Assembly: GCA_003506635.1 (NCBI GenBank)
Contig: DNZB01000090.1
Location: 1-18,751, forward strand
Direction of reading: 5' to 3'
DNA length: 18,751 bases
From: Parvularcula sp.
Lineage (GTDB): Bacteria; Pseudomonadota; Alphaproteobacteria; Caulobacterales; Parvularculaceae
Position 1 is the first letter of the stretch, and each line of letters begins with the position of its first letter. Of this stretch, positions 15,845 to 18,751 are shown one piece after another. A program made the position numbers and the translations under genes. The notes beneath the pieces are model-generated. The model ran no database searches, was not told the origin of the DNA, and saw nothing but the letters and a program-made list of their open reading frames with translations.

Positions 15845-17710
15845 CTATTCCCGCCAGCTCGCCGCCTGTGCGCCGGGCCCGCGCTGGGCGATGATGACGT
15901 CGATCACATAGCTTCGCCCGTTCGCGGCGGCATCGCCCGCCCTCCGCATCGCCGCCTTCAGCATATCTTCGTCGTCCACTCGTTCGCCCCCTGCCCCATA
16001 TCCTCTGGCGATGGCGACATGATCGATATCCGGATCACCGATATTGACGCCCACAAAGCGACCGGTCGCAGCGCCGCGCCCCTTCAGGCCTGCGATCGCC
16101 CACCGATTCGCCTGATATCCATGATTGTTGAAAATAACGACGGTGACAGGTCGGCGCTGGCGTTGCGCTGTCCATAGGGCTTGAAGCCCGAACTGGAAGC
16201 TTCCATCACCGACGAGGGCGATGACGGGCCGGTCCGGCGCGGCGAGTTTGGCGCCGACCGCCGCGCCCACGCCCCAACCGAGGCTTCCGCCGGATGAGAC
16301 GAGATGCGTGCGGCCGCCTTTGACGGCGTCGACATGCAGGTAGTCGGTGATGACCTGGTCGGAGCTTACGCCTTCGGTGACGATGATGGCGCTGGGATCG
16401 ATCAGACGATCCAATTCTGCAACAAGTCGCTCGGGCGCCGTGGGCCGCTCGCCTGCCGTTGATCGAAGACGCTCGGCGAGGTCGCGCCGTCGCGCGGCGC
16501 TGCGGGCCTCATTCGCACGCCGCCGCGCCGCCACAGCGTCATTGTCAAGGACTGCTGCGGCGAGCAATTCGTCGATGGCGGCGAGTGCGGCTCCGGCGTC
16601 AGCAAATAACAGCTGGTCAACCGGATAATCGCGCGACAGATGATCGTCGCGAATTCCGGTCTCGATGATATGAGCGCTTTCCGGAACAAGTCTTTGATCC
16701 GTTCGCGCGAGCGTCAAGCGGCTCGCCCCGGCTAGAAGCACGACATCGATCGGCTGGTTCGACTGAACGGGTCCGCGCATCACTCCGAGATAAAGAGGAT
16801 GATCGGGCGGAAATCCGAGCGCAGAGCGGCTGGCGGCAGTGTCGCCGCTCACCATCGCCCCCAGGCGATCGGCGATATTGACGAGTTCACGAAGACCGCC
16901 CCAGCGCGGCAATTCGGCGCCGGCGACCAGCAGCGGGTTGCGCGCCGCCGCCAGCTTCGCCGCCGCGGCGGCGATATCCGCCGGCGCCGGCTGGACCAGA
17001 TACGGGGCGCCTGACCGCCGACGCGGAATAACTCGCGTTTCCGGGATCGCGCCGCTCCACACGTCGCTCGCGACGCCGAGAACAACCGGCCCTGGCGCCG
17101 GACTCTCCGCCATGCGAAACGCTCGACGCAGCGATTCGGCCAGATTTCCCGGCGTCGAAGCCCGAAAGGCAAGCTTTGTGTAGAGGTCAGTAACCGACTC
17201 CGCCCTGAATGTCTCGGTAAAGACGCCGAGGTTCTCCCCGGAATTGGCGCTGAGGCCGACGCTGACCACAACCGGCGAGTTATCCGCATACGCATTGACA
17301 ATCATGCCAAGCGCGTTCGCCGCCCCGGTTATCGAATGAATATTGACGAAAGCCGGCCCACCGCTGATGCGGGCGTAGCCGTCCGCCATCGCCATCACCG
17401 GACCCTCATGGAGACCAAGCACATATCCGATCTGCGGATAGTCGACGAGCGCATCAATGAATCCGGCTTCATAGGCGCCGGTGTTGCCGAAGACGTGCCG
17501 AACGCCCCATTCGCTCAGATGTTCGCAAGTGATCTTTCCACCTGTCGCATGACGGATTATCTTTTCAGGCGCCGTCGCGTCGTCGTCAGAAGCCGCTCGA
17601 GCGATCTCGGTCGCCGCTGCGGCGCCGATCCCTGCAGCTTGAAGGGCGTTCAGGAATTCGCGGCGCGAAATACCGCCTCCCATGAGCCCAAAGGTCGCCT
17701 TGCGCAGCAT
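15845..17710 (-). CDS. ThDP-dependent decarboxylase, benzoylformate-decarboxylase-like, with Tat signal
   Basis: The 621-residue protein has the three-domain layout of ThDP decarboxylases. The cofactor-activating Glu is Glu102 (LGLHEGPVMAMADGYAR) and the ThDP/Mg motif runs from GDGS (501-504) to NN (528-529). His125 in FVNIHSITGAANALG matches active-site His70 of benzoylformate decarboxylase, but the Ser26 position is Ala79 (NTGAYE) and I find no counterpart of His281, so chemistry or substrate may differ. It has a canonical Tat leader, SRREFLNALQAAGIGAAAA (15-33), unusual for this cytosolic family; a folded, cofactor-loaded enzyme would need that route. Likely role: decarboxylating a 2-keto acid to an aldehyde outside the cytoplasm. 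Acetolactate-synthase-like activity is the alternative. It lies 26 nt after the VOC gene in a minus-strand operon. Confidence 0.8.
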   Translation of the reverse strand: MLRKATFGLMGGGISRREFLNALQAAGIGAAAATEIARAASDDDATAPEKIIRHATGGKITCEHLSEWGVRHVFGNTGAYEAGFIDALVDYPQIGYVLGLHEGPVMAMADGYARISGGPAFVNIHSITGAANALGMIVNAYADNSPVVVSVGLSANSGENLGVFTETFRAESVTDLYTKLAFRASTPGNLAESLRRAFRMAESPAPGPVVLGVASDVWSGAIPETRVIPRRRSGAPYLVQPAPADIAAAAAKLAAARNPLLVAGAELPRWGGLRELVNIADRLGAMVSGDTAASRSALGFPPDHPLYLGVMRGPVQSNQPIDVVLLAGASRLTLARTDQRLVPESAHIIETGIRDDHLSRDYPVDQLLFADAGAALAAIDELLAAAVLDNDAVAARRRANEARSAARRRDLAERLRSTAGERPTAPERLVAELDRLIDPSAIIVTEGVSSDQVITDYLHVDAVKGGRTHLVSSGGSLGWGVGAAVGAKLAAPDRPVIALVGDGSFQFGLQALWTAQRQRRPVTVVIFNNHGYQANRWAIAGLKGRGAATGRFVGVNIGDPDIDHVAIARGYGAGGERVDDEDMLKAAMRRAGDAAANGRSYVIDVIIAQRGPGAQAASWRE

Positions 17711-17736
17711 GCCGAACCGCTTTCATTGTTGAGCCG

Positions 17737-18267
17737 CTATGGCCGTCGTTCTATCTCGAAGAACTCGATTGCGACGCCGCTCGGCCCTTCAATAAAGAGA
17801 ACGCGGTGTGCATCGACCTCCGATACGATATACCCGTCGCTGAAGTCGGCCGGAACCTGAAAAACGATCTTATATCCTTGGGCCAGAATACGCTCGCGCA
17901 CCTCGGCCGCATTTTCGACCTCAATCGCGAGGTGTGCGGCGCCGGTCACAATCTCGCGCGGATAGTTCGCGGGTTCGCTTGCCGCCCCGGCGGCCGGATC
18001 GCTGAGCAGTTCGAGGCGCTGGCCGCGCATATCGGCAAGGAAGACGCGCTCGCCGCCATTTGGAAGTCTCACGCGCGAGACAACGCGCAATGATGAAAAT
18101 TCTCCGAGAAACCGAATCATCACGTCGATGTCTGCGACGACAAATCCTGTGTGATAAATGCCGTTCCTGAAATCTCCAGCCTTGTCCGGAAGGATGATCT
18201 CGGCGATCGCCGGTGACGATGATGCAAGAAGAAGCGAAGCGAAAAGGACGTTGAAAAATCTCTGCAC
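17737..18267 (-). CDS. VOC-fold (glyoxalase/dioxygenase superfamily) protein with Sec signal peptide
   Basis: The 176-residue protein has a clear signal peptide: MQRF, a hydrophobic run NVLFASLLLA, then SSSPAIA before Glu23 (AxA cleavage site). The mature part is one VOC module with two beta-alpha-beta-beta-beta repeats and the four expected metal ligands: His39 (YHTGFVV), Glu86 (RLELLSD), His112 (AHLAIEV) and Glu168 (VAIEFFEI). Members can be isomerases, lyases or ring-cleavage enzymes; the substrate is not predictable. Export is odd for the family and matches the Tat-exported neighbour. The start is a GTG overlapping the stop of the upstream esterase by one base, with GGGAG at good spacing, so the two are coupled. 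Confidence 0.8.
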   Translation of the reverse strand: MQRFFNVLFASLLLASSSPAIAEIILPDKAGDFRNGIYHTGFVVADIDVMIRFLGEFSSLRVVSRVRLPNGGERVFLADMRGQRLELLSDPAAGAASEPANYPREIVTGAAHLAIEVENAAEVRERILAQGYKIVFQVPADFSDGYIVSEVDAHRVLFIEGPSGVAIEFFEIERRP

Positions 18268-18751
18268 TAATCGTCTCCCGCTGGCGCGATTTCGGTCGAA
18301 AGCCCTTCAAATGCGAGACGATAAAATGCGAAAAAATCACCCTCCCAGTTTTGCATCAGGGCGCCGATCGCATGCGGGCTATTCGGAACGACGCCCCATT
18401 CATGCGTGATGTTGCGCTCGACCATCAATTCGTGAAACCGCCGGTCCCACTCCAGCAATCCGTCTTCGGCGCCCACATAGAGCCGCACATTCTGGCGATT
18501 GCGGATTTTGCCAGCGTTCTTTTCGACCCAGCGCCAGGGCGATCGCTCCCACGCGTAATCAAGATCGCCGCCAAAGACGTTCGTAAAGATCGCGGCGCGG
18601 CGCTGCTTGAGCGTCTCGGGTTTGTGCAACGCGGCGGCGATCATCGATACAGAAGCAAATAAGTCAGGATACTTGAAGCCGAGATAGGCAGCGCCGTAGC
18701 CGCCCATCGAGAATCCTTCGATCGCGCGCGAGGCCGCCGTTCCGACGGTTC
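18267..18751 (-). CDS. Esterase/alpha-beta hydrolase, C-terminal part (cut by the window edge)
   Basis: The reading frame stays open to the right edge. Just upstream of the internal ATG at 18707 the codons give IEGFSMGGYGAAY, the G-x-S-x-G nucleophile elbow; the serine codon is at 18708-18710. So the ATG is internal and the true start lies outside. Downstream are LYVGAEDGLLEWDRR, a probable acid of the triad, and NSPHAIG with the likely catalytic His (codon 18372-18374). The pattern fits the putative-esterase (esterase D/feruloyl-esterase-like) family. Whether it has a signal peptide like the next two gene products cannot be seen. An aryl-ester hydrolase would suit the aromatic context, as inference. 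Its TAG stop overlaps the VOC GTG start by one base. Confidence 0.75.
   Translation of the reverse strand, partial: TVGTAASRAIEGFSMGGYGAAYLGFKYPDLFASVSMIAAALHKPETLKQRRAAIFTNVFGGDLDYAWERSPWRWVEKNAGKIRNRQNVRLYVGAEDGLLEWDRRFHELMVERNITHEWGVVPNSPHAIGALMQNWEGDFFAFYRLAFEGLSTEIAPAGDD

Overview
The window reads as chromosomal DNA from a GC-rich alphaproteobacterium. This is inferred from codon use, from protein sequences resembling those of Hyphomicrobiales and sphingomonads, and from the protocatechuate 4,5-cleavage genes typical of those groups; genus cannot be fixed from sequence alone. I see no rRNA, tRNA, CRISPR array or intact mobile element.

Left part (1-10558): a complete 4-hydroxybenzoate/protocatechuate meta-cleavage operon under a divergent, unusual LysR regulator with two HTH domains. 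The plus-strand order is ligK, ligU-like, a DUF1932 dehydrogenase, ligJ, ligI, ligA, ligB, ligC, pobA and an aldo/keto reductase. Genes overlap by 4 nt or nearly touch, so they are probably one translationally coupled transcript. The encoded pathway is: 4-hydroxybenzoate to protocatechuate (PobA), ring opening between C4 and C5 (LigAB), oxidation to 2-pyrone-4,6-dicarboxylate (LigC), lactone hydrolysis to oxalomesaconate (LigI), isomerisation (LigU), hydration (LigJ), and aldol cleavage to pyruvate and oxaloacetate (LigK). The DUF1932 dehydrogenase and the aldo/keto reductase have no assigned step. At the extreme left edge lies a 72-bp remnant of the 3' end of a second pobA, on the opposite strand.

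Middle (10569-14330): a minus-strand MFS transporter of the aromatic acid:H+ symporter type converges on the operon and is the likely uptake system. Divergent from it is a small HD-domain protein with a probable Tat signal and a diiron-like set of metal ligands. A 239-nt non-coding stretch follows, with one perfect 18-bp palindrome and two degenerate copies (consensus GTTGCWNNTGCAWC), probably the operators of a regulator not in this window.

Right part (13110-18751): these operators precede a membrane-anchored DUF3179 protein and an aldehyde dehydrogenase of the 2-hydroxymuconic-semialdehyde type. Converging on them with only 5 nt between stop codons is a minus-strand set: an esterase (cut by the window edge), a VOC-fold protein with a Sec signal peptide, and a benzoylformate-decarboxylase-like ThDP enzyme with a canonical Tat signal. 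Several products here look exported. An extracytoplasmic side pathway feeding aldehydes or acids into the ring-cleavage operon is a plausible but untested reading.
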